A DNA stretch of 48,799 nucleotides from Evernia prunastri (lineage: Eukaryota; Ascomycota; Lecanoromycetes; Lecanorales; Parmeliaceae), in assembly GCA_003184365.1 (NCBI GenBank), contig NKYR01000201.1, positions 1 through 48,799 on the forward strand, in the 5' to 3' direction. The notes beneath the pieces were generated by a model, which saw only the letters and a list, made by a program, of their open reading frames with translations, was not told the origin of the DNA and searched no databases. Position 1 is the first letter of the stretch. Each line of letters opens with the position of its first letter. This document shows, piece after piece, positions 22,335 through 33,167 of this stretch. Made by a program: the position numbers and the translations under genes.

Positions 22335-24920
22335 GCAATCGATATCAAGCATATCTATTATATTATAACTTTATATTCAAACGATTATTATTATTTCTTA
22401 TCTATTATCTCTAATATTAAATAGTTATAATCTAATCGAATACAATAAGATTTTAAATCGACTAATTTTATTATAACGAAGCTAGAATATTATATATTTA
22501 AAGTTTTATTCTCATTATATAATAAATTATTATTCTTATACTCAACTTATTTTAAGCATTTATTTATACTTACTTTCTACATTAATTACTTATATAAAGA
22601 TTTCGTAGTTTTCAAAAATAATACGATTTCTTATAATAGCATTTTTTATCAAAAATCGAATAAATATATCTTAGACTAATCTTCAAGAAGCTTTAATTAT
22701 TTGTTAAATTCATTAAGATTCTAGACGTTATATATCGTGTGAAAAACTTCGTATTTATACTAGATAATCGTATTAAAAAGATTACTATATAATTAGTTTT
22801 ATAAGATTAATCGAAAGTTCGCTTCTTTCTAGAGATGATTACAATAATATATCGATAAATATTAAATTTCGCAGAGATTATAAAATCTCTTATAAGATTT
22901 ATCGATAAAGTTAAATAACGATAAATCTTAGTAGAATAATTATTATACGAAATTCTTAAAATCAAATATATTATCAGAGCTATTATATATAATATTGATT
23001 TAAATCTCGTAATTCACTTCTATACGAATATATTAAGCTTCGCGAAAGAAATTGTCATCACTTAGTTTTAATTAATTTATGCTATAAAAGTCTCTAACAA
23101 CGTCTTAATAGAAACATCTATTATTTTTAATTCGATATTCTTTATATTCACTCGTCGAAATTATTTTATTTATAGATAAAAGTTTTACGTTATTGTGAAA
23201 TTCGTCAAAAAGTATAACTATCTCTATAAACATTTATATTATACTATCGTAATATATACTAATTATAAGTCTCTAACGTACTTTCTAAGATTTAATATAT
23301 ATAAAAATATCTACAACGAATTAGCTTAGACGTTTTAATGTCGAGATTAAATATATTTCTAATTATGGAAACAAGATAATCGATACTTTATTTCGAATTC
23401 TATTTAATTTAAACTATATCGAGATTTTTAAAATTACGAAAGTTTATAGCAAATTATTTTAATAAGAGAACGATTTTAAAGCTTTTCTTAGCTTTCTAAT
23501 ATCGATCGACAAAAATAAGATCATTAATAATAATATTATATATAATATATCTATCTTTATCTCTACTATTATAGATATAAATTCTACTTAAATAGAAGTC
23601 TATTATAAGTCACAATAATTTAATGAGATTTATAAGCTTCTCTTAGATCAGTATAAATCTATTTTATTATCTATTATCTTACTACGCAAAGCTTTTAACT
23701 ATCGCATCTATAACAATATTCTCTAAATTTATCGAAGTAATTCTTAGACTTACTTATCATATATATCTAAATTTAAAGTATTATCGATACTTATCGAAGT
23801 TTATAATCGAAGCGAGTATTAAATAAAGACTAATATAATAACTCGACTTTATTATTTATGCTATTGATTTGATCAAGCGTAGAACGTCGAGCGTTATATT
23901 ATCGACTATTTAATGTATATTTAATATAATTTAATTACGAGATTTCAATCTCTATATTCTATTACGATTACTTATCTATTTTAATTAATAAATATAAACT
24001 TTATAGATTTTCTAAGCATTATTTCAACTAAAAATATATATATTCTCAACTTAAATTATTATATATCTCGCTTTAAAGTATCTTTCGCATACGAAATCAA
24101 TAATATTAATAATATTATTCGATACTTAAAAAAAAAATTCATCACTTATCGAAAATCTTATACTTTTTATATCGATTTTAATTATTATTTCGATAAAAAG
24201 CTACGAGATTATCTAAGTAGTAAAAAAATTGTGATTAATTATAACTTAACTACGTTTTATAAATTAATCGATTTAATTAAAATTATAAATAGAATTTTCG
24301 AAGATATCGTTCGTAAACTTAAATTTAAATAAGATCTTAGTTTATCTAATATAAGCAGTGCGATTAAATTTCGAGTTATCTTCTATTTAGATATATCATT
24401 AAAAAGCATTATACTTAACTCTTTATCGAAGACTTTATATATTATCGCTATATTAAAATCTTTATCAAATCGAGATTTACACTTATAAATTGCTTAGCTT
24501 CAATTAGAAGTCTTTTATAACTTAAAAATTTATAACTATTTTAAGTATAGAATAGAAGTATATAACGTGGTTTGAATTATAGCATTAAGATAGAAAAAGA
24601 ATACAATTACGCGCTAAAATCGAAGCATTAAATAGATAATTTATTATATAAAAGATTTCGTTATATTATATTAAGAGAATATTAATAAGCTAGCTTCGCG
24701 ATAAAGAGAGTTATTTAAGATATCTGATTATAAAGAAATATATAAACGTAGCTTTATTATATAATAGCTGAACAATAGACGTATAGAAGAAACGTTTCAT
24801 AACGATTATCTTAAGCTATTTATAACAAGTTTTTATATATTTCAACTATTTCTATAGCAGAGAATACGAGACGATCTCGTTATTCTCGCAAGAACTTTTC
24901 TGAGCTATATACATTATCGA
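22335..24920 (+). mobile_element. Older gypsy pol remnant that hosts the outer element
   Basis: Plus-strand RIP-broken frames show an RNase H-like block FTRRNYFIYRQKFYVIVKFV followed by a YTN-HKSLTYFL-like strand (about 23150-23290). Later comes an integrase-like block DKKLRDYLSSKKIVIN ... INRIFEDIVRKLK (about 24190-24330), typical of the DRG..F...LR.YLS.KGI region of gypsy integrases. Its left part would be 7387-7603, on the other side of the outer element, because the GCAAT duplication joins these flanks. LTRs of this element were not found. Confidence 0.65.
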
Positions 24921-25166
24921 TATTTACTCATCTCTTATTTCTTATATTAATCTAAATCTTATAAGCATAATAACAGAGAATTATGATTTGATCGATGTGT
25001 TGCGAAGTTTAATATGATTTGTTTTGATAGCGATTTGCAGAAGACTTCAGAACATGATTAACTACACATCAGTTACCCAAGCGATCCTTCGTGTGATTTT
25101 TGCTTTTGCTTGCGTATAGCTTCATATTGTTCGCTGGGGCTCTGGTCTTCTTTTGGCCATGGAGTG

Positions 25167-25316
25167 GTTGGAAGGTGGCGCCCTGAAGCCTATGGCAGGT
25201 GCTGCCGGGGATTGCTTAGTCATAGTCTTAGTGGGGAGGCATATCTTCCCTGCAAGAGCCTTCATAGATTCTACATCTTCTTGCTACCCACACAAGGACT
25301 GATTCCACTATATTTT
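25167..25316 (+). repeat. Unmutated copy of the 150-bp dispersed repeat
   Basis: This is the GC-balanced partner of 2865-3014 (GGAAGGTGGCGCCCTGAAGC ... CCACACAAGGACTGATTCC). The similarity ends at 25316-25318, where a TGTCA-starting sequence begins. Part of the unit (AGAGCCTT..ATCTACATCTTCTT) recurs more loosely at 46975-47010. The overlapping open frame 25110-25388 is not taken as a gene. Confidence 0.7.
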
Positions 25317-25318
25317 AT

Positions 25319-25490
25319 TGTCATGGTTCCAGGCCAGGCCTACCAGCCCAGCCCTACCGGCCTGACTAGTGGCCTTGGCGCACCATGATATCTCAACACT
25401 CCACTGTACATAGACACCTCCATACATGATATTCTATTCATTCTATGACATTACACTCTACCAGTCCGGTACTACGTCTAGACCCTGACA
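25319..25490. repeat. Putative solo LTR, TGTCATGG...CCCTGACA
   Basis: It starts TGTCATGG and ends CCCTGACA, the same termini as the well-supported solo LTR at 47480-47664, although the interiors differ. It begins where the similarity of 25167-25316 to its mutated partner ends. The flanking 5-mers (TTTAT and ACTAT) do not match, so no target duplication supports it. Confidence 0.4.
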
Positions 25491-26247
25491 ACTATCTAAT
25501 AGTAGAATATATAGGGTACTTTCAACATAATAGTATACTATTAGCGGTTTTGCAACAGCATACTATTTCATAGCAAAACAACTTTGAACCCCCCTACTGT
25601 ATAATAATTACCGAGTTTATTTGATTGATCAAAACACTTCACCAGACATGCACTTCTCCATTTGTGGATGGACGAAAAGATACACATAAAGGATTATAAA
25701 ATCGAGTTCAGCACACTACTACAGCCGAAGCTGGTAAATCGAACATCTTCTGTGTGGTTCCAGCGATAGAATGCTGAACAATGCTACACGACATGCATAC
25801 TATCAGGCTCTGCTAGCATCTCAGTCGCCGTTACCAATCCCGCTGTGAGGAAGCAGACCAGCCTGGAGATGATCGAGCAGAATGCCCTGGCCCCGAACAG
25901 GCCAGCGTATATATGCACCTCCAGTAAACTCACGAGCAAAGGGAAAGTGAATGCTTCACGCACTCGAATGCATGCGGAGAGGGGCCGATGAAAAAAGATG
26001 TGGCTGACCGAATAAGTCGCGCAAGCAGCGAAGTCCCTTCTGATGGGGCTTTGAGACTCTAGAGCTAAAGTATAAGCAAAATCTCGTACATTCATCTCAC
26101 GTCGCCCCGTACTCCGTAACCCCTAATCGAGTAGACCTATTATACAATATAAGGCGCGTGGAGGAGAACACCTCCCGAGATAGATTATTGACAGAGCGCT
26201 GAAGGAGTACGGGAGTCGTTGTCGTGAGTCAGCTTCACCTCGCGATG
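25491..26247. other. Intergenic region at the start of the gene island
   Basis: No convincing gene. It contains a perfect 16-bp palindrome TAATAGTATACTATTA (25528-25543) and a GTTTTGC/GCAAAAC inverted pair (25547-25579). A minus-strand frame at 25784-26095 has no recognisable family. The part next to 26248 is the 3' flank of the WSC sensor gene. Confidence 0.4.
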
Positions 26248-27258
26248 TCACGAGCCATCAGGGTTCGTGACCTGGGACGGTATTAGTGCACGTACATCGA
26301 AAAACGGGGAAAGCATACTTACTTTTAATATTCTTCTTGAATAGTCTTGGTTGTCTGCTATGCTGCCATCACTTTGCCGCCTCTGCATCATGACTGAGGG
26401 TTCTAGCCTGGCATCCGACAATGAACCAGTAGAACTGGTTGGAGGCTTCGCACTGTAGTCACAAGCCACGTTGCGACGATACTCCTCCTCGACTGCTCGT
26501 CTTTTGCGATTACGGAGGAAGAAGAATGTTCCTCCAGCTATGGCACTCAATGCGACTATGCCGACGACAACGCCAGCCGCAACGCCAGCTTTGTTAGGCG
26601 CATTCGAGGACGGCGCTTGTGTCGCGGTGATGATTGTCTCTTGCGGGGTGGTCTGACCAGCGGCAGTTACTATGATAGTGCTGGCCTTGGTGACAACGGA
26701 CGGAGGTTCTTTTTTAGTTGGCAATGCTGCGGCTGATGACACCTGCAACGATGAGGACGCTGCGCTGCCGTTTGGATCCGAATCCGAGCTTGGATCCGAG
26801 CTCGAGTCTGGACTAGAGCTTTGGCTTGCAACATTGTTATTTAGTCCTGTCAGCTGAACGGACCAAGAGCTGGGTCCACCGCCTGTAACACAGTTAGTAG
26901 GCATTAGGAAGACCTCTGCCGGCTGCGACTTACACGTATCCAGATTATACCCGTTACATTTCGAGCTACACTCCGAATCTGACACTTTGCTGCTCGACGC
27001 TGGAAGCGTATCACCGCACCAGCAATTAGATCCCATGGTTGTGCCCATCACTGGCTTATTTTGGTTGACACATTGTTGCTGGCAGTATCCTGGCGATTGA
27101 TACGTGTACGAACCTAGGTCTGTCATGTCGGCGGACGAGGTAAAACAACCCTCATAAACCAGAGGCTTGAGGCTGGAGGAGGACTGCGCAGATACCGACA
27201 ACAAAGCCAAAAACAGAGGCAAGGCCGTCGCGGCGGCCTTCAGTGGTATGGACTTCAT
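26248..27258 (-). CDS. WSC-domain cell-wall stress sensor (Wsc1/Slg1-like)
   Basis: This is a plasma-membrane mechanosensor of the cell-wall integrity pathway; in yeast the family signals through Rom2 and Rho1 to Pkc1. The start is taken at 27258 (MKSIPLKAAATALPLFLALL), which gives a signal peptide. The frame is open further upstream to 27384, but that would bury the leader. Order of parts (319 aa): signal peptide 1-24, WSC domain about 33-118 with Cys-rich EGC, YCQQQC, NCWCG, DTC, a Ser/Thr/Pro-rich stalk, a TM segment about 224-248 followed by RNRKRR, and a cytoplasmic tail ending IADNQDYSRRILK-VTNPDGS. A 51-nt intron (26272-26322; GTAAGT, CACTAAT branch site, CAG) lies in the tail. It has no stop and keeps frame, so unspliced mRNA would add 17 residues just before the conserved end. 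Confidence 0.9.
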   Translation of the reverse strand: MKSIPLKAAATALPLFLALLSVSAQSSSSLKPLVYEGCFTSSADMTDLGSYTYQSPGYCQQQCVNQNKPVMGTTMGSNCWCGDTLPASSSKVSDSECSSKCNGYNLDTCKSQPAEVFLMPTNCVTGGGPSSWSVQLTGLNNNVASQSSSPDSSSDPSSDSDPNGSAASSSLQVSSAAALPTKKEPPSVVTKASTIIVTAAGQTTPQETIITATQAPSSNAPNKAGVAAGVVVGIVALSAIAGGTFFFLRNRKRRAVEEEYRRNVACDYSAKPPTSSTGSLSDARLEPSVMMQRRQSDGSIADNQDYSRRILKVSMLSPFFDVRALIPSQVTNPDGS

Positions 27259-28372
27259 GGTCTTGTTGGTGTAGATGGTTCGGTTCAGGTAGAAATTACG
27301 AATGATTATTATCAAAGGTCTGTAGGTGGAAAGTGGGTTAGTAAAGATGTCTAGCATACGGTGTTGAGGATGAATGTCATGCATGCATAAAGAAATTTTT
27401 GGACGGGCAAACTACCTTGCTTGTCCTCATGAATTCAATGACGCGGATTGTTCAAAGGCACAACAAGTGAATAATGCTTCGGCTGGTTGCGTGGTTCAAG
27501 TTTCTTTGTCCGAGGGTCAACAAAGGCAGGCTATCCGTCCACTATAACCCTCTAAGGTTGACAAAGAGCTGCGGAGTCAATGGTGGGATGAGCTTGCTGG
27601 ATGACGGTGGGACCCCCAAAATTCCAGTGAGATGAGAAACGCGTTGTCTAGATGCGCAGAACTGCCAGCAGTTCGTTGATTGAATATGAGTGAGAGAGTG
27701 ATTGCGTTGTATGGTTACAATTCGGTGGCTTGGGTTCTGGACGTAGTTTCGGTGACCGGAATGTAGGTGATGTGTCGAATTAAAGCTATTCGTGACCCCT
27801 AAGCAAGGTGAAAACGTAACGACAGTGGGTGGTCCAGTCTGAATAGCGAATGTTTCCCAAGGACCGGAATCAGCAGGTATCGCTGAGAGATGACATTGGA
27901 AGATGATGAAGAAGGTTGAAGGGAGTTGGGTAGGTAGGTAGTAGGATGGAAAGAGAAGACGGGTCACGGCGGATTTGTTGGCAAAAGACCGGGAAAGGGA
28001 ATTGGAGAATAATGGAAAGGGTTTTGGGCCGGCGCTAAAGAAAAGTCGAACTTGGTAATTTCATTCGAGGGAACGAGAGGAGCACATCCAATGAGAGCTT
28101 ACGCGCCAACAATGCTAAGAATGGGCGTGTTCCCCTTTTTGACATGGTGCGACTGTTTTAAGCTACACGCGTGTACCTAACCTTACCTACCTACTCTACA
28201 GTACCAGTACGTGAGTACCAATTTACCTACCTGAAACTTCTGAGGTCGTCCAGACAAGCCTACTTCCATCAGTAGGTGCGCCCACAGAAGAGGCAGAAGA
28301 AATAGAAGAAGAAAGGAGAGGGAAGAAGTGGGGGAGAATATTATTAATTGTACAGCAAGCACATTTTGATCT
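27259..28372. other. Upstream region of the WSC gene and 3' flank of CWH43
   Basis: No gene is supported. A 141-codon minus frame (27542-27967) has no domain or family resemblance and low-complexity composition, and it sits where a long 5' UTR and promoter are expected. Around 28170-28230 there are repeated TACCTACC/TACCTTAC words, also common in other intergenic parts of this window. A GAAGAA/GGAGAG purine-rich stretch lies at 28280-28340. Confidence 0.5.
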
Positions 28373-31300
28373 CTAGTCGTAATACCTAGGTTCATCAAAG
28401 ACGTGGTACTGATGACCTCGCACGCCTTCACCTCGAAACATGGCTGGAAAATGCAAACCCTCAGCGACCTGTCCTTCCGGAACCCGTTCATCGCTACCTT
28501 CTGCTCTACCAACGACAAACTTGCCTACCTGCGATGGCCATAATTAGCTACTGCCGCTGGGATGGTCATGGATTCCAAAAGCCGGATCGCTCACCTGAAT
28601 TTCAGTGTCTGTAATTGTCGACCTGCTGACTCGAGCATACCCAGACCTCCTGATACCTTTGTATAGTATGTACTCGCACCAGCGGTCCCAATCGCTTGGG
28701 TCAATGTCCCTCATTCCGCTCTTCTCACCAACGTAAGTATTATAATTACCTTCATGCGGCTTAATGACCAAGTAGCTCAACAAGATCAATGGCCTCGGCG
28801 ACTCTTTCATGAGTTTGGCCAAATACTCAGACTGCTGTCTTCTGTCCTCTGGATCCTCCTCCTGACCTGAATGGAAAACAACAACGTCAATGTTTTCACC
28901 GTAAGCATCAAGGGTCGCATGGATGGCCGGAGCTAATTCTCCAACCGGTGACGGAAGTAGATGGTGTGTCGAGTTCAGAATTGGGAATTTCGATAGGAGT
29001 GCTGAGCCCCAGGTATGCTTATTTGGACCCGGTCCAAAGTCGACATACATCCCTAAATCTTCTGCCAAGTATTGAGTGGTATCTCGGTTGCCCATAATGA
29101 TCCGCTGGAGGTCCGTCTCTATGAGCCCGATTACGTCGACCTCGAGTTCTTTGATCAAATCGCGTATTCGTCGCTCAGAAGACCACATATCATTGTCAAG
29201 TGAAAAGTGAATTGTCCAAACGCCAGCGGTAATGACCCTTTCGTCTTTATGGTAGGGAGTATAGTCGTTGGTTGGAAAGCGAAGGTAGGAGACCGACATA
29301 GCCAGCAATTCAAGGACCAGTAGAGCATAGATGTAGTACGCTTTGAACCTGTTTCGCCCTTTCTTATTTGATCTTTGGGGCGAACCCATATTGTTCTTTG
29401 AGGCTGGCGTGGTATAGATACCAAGACCAATGAAGAGTACAGTTGCCGCCATGACCCAGTCAGTGTGCTCCCGCATGAGAGGTCCTCCAGGTACAAAGGC
29501 GTAGGCAACCACCCATACATGTGCAAGCACCAATATGTTGTACGTCAAGAACCCTAGGCCAAACGCCGCAGGACCACGACGAGCGGCTGACCCGATTAAA
29601 GAAGGGGCGAGGTCCATCAATTCGATAGCCACTAGTACTGCACCAAAATAGCCTGTCCAATTCTTATAGCTTGTGAGAAGGAAGGCTCCAGTACCAAGTA
29701 GAGAAAAGCTACGCCAACTTGAGGCTCTTTCTTGAAGCCAAACAGACTGAACGACACCACCACCCATAGCGATAAGCGTAACGACTCCATTGACTGCAAT
29801 TGGCCCTCGGACAGGGAAGCCTTCCCACACCCAAAGGATCATGGTGCTGGAGTCGGACAATAGAGAATGCATACCAAAGAACAGGCCACCGAGACCAAGG
29901 CCAGCTAAGATGTGAGAGCTGGCTGGGTTACCCGTGGTCTCGAGACCCCCTCTGTTGTCTGTGCTTTGCCTAGTCGAGCGTAGAACAGCTGCTAAAGCTA
30001 AGAAAAGGCCTATTTTATTCCAGCCGCCGTTCTCAGCGTGCATAATGGGCCAGATTGGGTTGTTGGTGTGGGAAGCAAATTTCGCTAGACTCGAGGCTAA
30101 CAAGCCAATACTCCAGGATAATACTCTTGCGTCAAGGCGGGCAGCTTCGAATCTTTCGGCGTACCATGTAGCTGACCAGGCTAGGCAGGTCATCGAAACG
30201 CCAAAGCCTACAGCGAATAGACGAAGTTCCGGAGTTTTCACGAGATAAGCCAAAAGACCTGTGAGAGATGCAAGATGGACATGGCGGATGTTTTTGATGA
30301 CGAGGGAGCGAACGGACGACAAGCAAAGCAGGAAAGGCGAGATCGTGCACATGACCATGACCTCGTAGCCTGAAATGCCCATATGCCAAAGTGGAAAGTC
30401 TAGGAAACTTCAGAAAAACACCACCGTAGCTCTGAAGGCCGTACTCACACCACACGGTAAGCCCGAGGGACGTCAGCATCGACCAGAAGACAAACTGCGC
30501 AACTCATTAGCGTACTACTGGAAATCCTCGTAATATTCTAATTACTCCATTGTATATATCAGCAGCAGCGTCTACTGCTTCGGACCAGAAAAAGCCTGAG
30601 CCAAATAATTGCCCAGCAGGCTTGTCTTTCCTAATAGAAGTTGAGATGCACGTCCTGAAGGGGTTTGGCTGTACATACTCTTCGAGCATAGAATCGGAAA
30701 CGCGTAAGCCATTACTAGTCGACAAAAAATTAGATTGATGGCGGTGAGGGAGCAAAGTCATCTCCCTACATTTGCATACTTGGGGAGCCAGTAGACATAC
30801 CCTCTGCTAGATCCTTGGACGTCTCTGATCACAATTTCGAAGCCTCGAAAGTCTAATGACGTAACGGCGTCGAATCCCACATCCAAGAGTATGAGAGCCC
30901 ATTCAAAAAAGGCGTACGTGGTGTACGCTTGCAGCCATTAGCGCTACCCGATCATGAAAGACAAGAGCGATCTAACCTCCTGCTACTCTGTGAACTTTAT
31001 GCTGAATGAAGAAGTAGATCAAAGGCACCAGTGTTCCGAAGAATAATCCGGCTAAGATTTTTCTGTATTTCAAAGCCTTTGGATTCCCTTTTGGACTGAG
31101 GGCTATGCAGCCTAAAGTCCAGGGCAATGTAGCCACCAAGTAGGATATCATGAAGACGTCGTGCCAACCATGGTCATCCGTAGAAGTCACGTACGTCCAC
31201 CCACCGCACATCAGGGTACGTAACAGGCCGGTAGTGGCCACAACAACTGGCAGGACCGAGTCGGGCCGCGCTGTCAAGATATACCACAGGAATACTAGGG

Positions 31301-31677
31301 CGAACCGAGGACCTACGCGTCAATTGTTAGCCCAAAGCTTTCGCTTTCGGACAGCTCGAGACGCGATTGGGTACCGGAAGTCATGGCGATGAAAAGCTGG
31401 AAAACGGAGCGCTCTGGATATCTATCTCCAATGGTTGCAGAGACCGAGGGAAACCATTCATCCGGGTAGCCCTTTAGCAATGGGCCAGTCAGAAGAAAGC
31501 GGGCGAGCTTTGGCTAGGTTGACGACTTACATAGTACTCATTCTCCACGATTTTGTGGTAATGGAGATATAAGCCCGTGATCAGTGCGCCTAGAAAAGCA
31601 GCGTATGCCACCAATGTATGAGCCCAAGAAACCCACGCTCCTGAAAACATAACGCCTTCCTTGAACTTAAGCGGCAT
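28373..31677 (-). CDS. CWH43: Cwh43, GPI-anchor ceramide remodelling protein
   Basis: Cwh43 acts in the ER on GPI anchors, replacing diacylglycerol by ceramide. Eight exons: 31677-31531, 31471-31375, 31312-30977, 30927-30801, 30714-30546, 30494-30449, 30399-28595 and 28528-28373, giving 960 aa, a usual fungal length. The N-terminal Frag1/DRAM/Sfk1-type membrane part starts MPLKFKEGVMFSGAWVSWAH, then NEYY-GYPDEWFPSVSATIGDRY, and runs to FEIVIRDVQGSSRG. Multi-pass segments follow from WHMGISGYE (about residue 314). From about residue 690 comes an endonuclease/exonuclease/phosphatase-like domain (TIHFSLDNDMW, GLIETDLQRIIMGNRD, FHSGQEEDPEDRR, DPSDWDRWCEYILYK). The C-terminus is QYHVFDEPRYYD. All splices keep phase. 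The open frame 28544-30382 alone would miss both ends. Its upstream region holds a GGTACCTTAGGTA site at 31867. Confidence 0.95.
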
Positions 31678-32253
31678 TCTTGAGAGGTCCTTATGAAATG
31701 CCGCAGAAAAGCATTGGTCAATTGGACAGGAAATACTATGAGACGGAGAGCTGACGGTGACAAAAGGACGAAGCAATGAGCGTAAAATGAGAGGTGTGCT
31801 TGGTCAGTCTCCCTCTCGGACAAAGGAAGCTGTTGGCTGTTGCAGAGATAATCCTGTCGTGGTTAAGGTACCTTAGGTACCTGAGCCCTCGATTCTTTTG
31901 TTGAGCTACTGCCCTAACGCTATGCCATACTGGGATCTGCGTAAATCCAGGTAGATAATTCGTTAAACCCCTTTTTTTACAACGGATCGTTCTAATGAAC
32001 ATTGATGACGAGCCACTCACGAAGCACCAGGTCATTGGAAAGTTCCGCGTGCCCTCCGTGTGCCCCTTTAATACAGAGAGCATTCAGGGTACATTCATTT
32101 AGTCATGCATTGCCGCGAGGAATGCATGATGGATCCCTGGCTTGGTGAGCCGGCTAACCAATTGCAATCTCGGAATTCCGCGAAGGACAGTCGGTGGCTA
32201 TTCTGAAGATCTATTACAATCTCGCCAAATACTATATTTCAGCTCTATTCTCG
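31678..32253. other. Intergenic region between CWH43 and the BUD20 homologue
   Basis: Upstream region of CWH43 and 3' flank of the BUD20-like gene, both on the minus strand. Small open frames (31590-31823, 31736-32083) have no recognisable product. It contains the palindrome-like AAGGTACCTTAGGTACCT (31865-31882). Confidence 0.5.
31865..31882. promoter_or_regulatory. Candidate promoter motif GGTACCTTAGGTA
   Basis: This is an imperfect double palindrome about 190 bp upstream of the CWH43 start. The same 13-mer GGTACCTTAGGTA occurs at 40542-40554, about 115 bp upstream of HNT1. Two identical 13-mers in two promoters of one island are suggestive, but the binding factor is unknown. Confidence 0.35.
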
Positions 32254-32714
32254 TCAGATACCTGAAGTCTCAACCTCCATGGCAGCCGGCTGCTTTTCAG
32301 ATGCCACAGCCAATGCGTTTTCGATCCTAAGCCCCACGGCAGCCTCAGGCTCCTTCTGCGTATATGGCTCTGCACGTAACAAACGAAGCCTTGAGCCACC
32401 AGTAAGCCACATTGCAGGTAAAAATGATGCACTCAACCTGGGAGAAAGATACCTTCTTTTATGCTTCTTCCCTTTTCTGTACTGGATTAGATTGTTCTCT
32501 GACTCGTACCATTTCGCACATTCAACACAATAGAATCGACCTGGGTCTTCAGCGGGGTTCGCACTTCTGTGATGACCCAAATGCTTTGCAGACTTAATAT
32601 CATCGTGAACCTGATCGAGATCCCTAGGATTCAATGTTTAGTTAATATACAGATTTCATATTTGGAAGCGGACCCTGTTCTACGTTTGGTCTTACTCCTT
32701 CGGATTGAACCCAT
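32254..32714 (-). CDS. BUD20: Bud20-like C2H2 zinc-finger protein (60S ribosome export/biogenesis) with an altered finger
   Basis: Bud20 is a shuttling factor needed for export of pre-60S ribosomal particles. Three exons: 32714-32674, 32623-32453 and 32389-32254, 115 aa. The N-terminus is basic (MGSIRRSKTKRRTG), then DLDQVHDDIKSAKHL, the finger, KKHKRR, and the family's AEPYTQKEPEAAVGLRIEN. The finger reads C-V-E-C-x12-Y-x5-H. The first His ligand, expected in NLVAHRKGK, is Tyr here (codon TAC at 32481-32479). A CAC-to-TAC change is exactly a CpA-to-TpA mutation. The exon-1 end also gives Gly where Arg is usual before DLDQ. The gene may be a mildly damaged copy, or the finger may tolerate the change. 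It is divergent from aconitase, with 453 bp between the starts. Confidence 0.85.
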
Positions 32715-33167
32715 TCTCACCAGGTAGTGCTTTATGGAAAGACTTTCGTTGGCGGCAGGTAGTCGTAGATATGAGTAAGATCATATATCTGAGTTGTGAT
32801 TGGCTAATCTAGCTCCCCACGCAAACCGAATGTCTTCACAGGAGTGACAAGCAAAACATAACAAACAGTCAAGAATTCGAATTGCTTAGGAATCGGCTTG
32901 ATAGAGAGGAGGTTTTGGTAAGGTAATTTGTACTTCGGTGTCTCGCGAAGTAAGATGATGATATAAGTAGATGATAGATGATCGCGAATACGATTTTTTG
33001 GTGATGCGAATTGCATTTATTGCTAAACCTCTTTCGGCCTCACTTATCTCTCTCCATAGCGCCGCCAACAGAGACTTTCTTCTTCCCCACTTACTCATTC
33101 ACGCACGATACCCGCGTTGTTGTGTGCGGGCTGGCACAACGTTCTCCTCGAGTCAAGTTGCATCAGT
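32715..33167. promoter_or_regulatory. Divergent promoter region of the BUD20 homologue and aconitase
   Basis: 453 bp separate the two divergent start codons. The part before aconitase (33020-33110) is pyrimidine-rich (CTCTTTC, TCTCTCTC, TTTCTTCTTCCCC), a common feature of strongly expressed ascomycete promoters. No specific factor site could be assigned. Confidence 0.5.

Noticed and set aside
25110..25388. 92-codon plus-strand frame rich in Gly and Leu
   Set aside because: Overlaps the dispersed 150-bp repeat and the putative solo LTR, so it is repeat DNA rather than a gene.
25784..26095. 103-codon minus-strand frame in the intergenic region
   Set aside because: No family resemblance, no splice partner found and no supporting context; could be chance.
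27542..27967. 141-codon minus-strand frame upstream of the WSC gene
   Set aside because: No recognisable domain, odd composition, and position in the expected 5' UTR/promoter of the WSC sensor.
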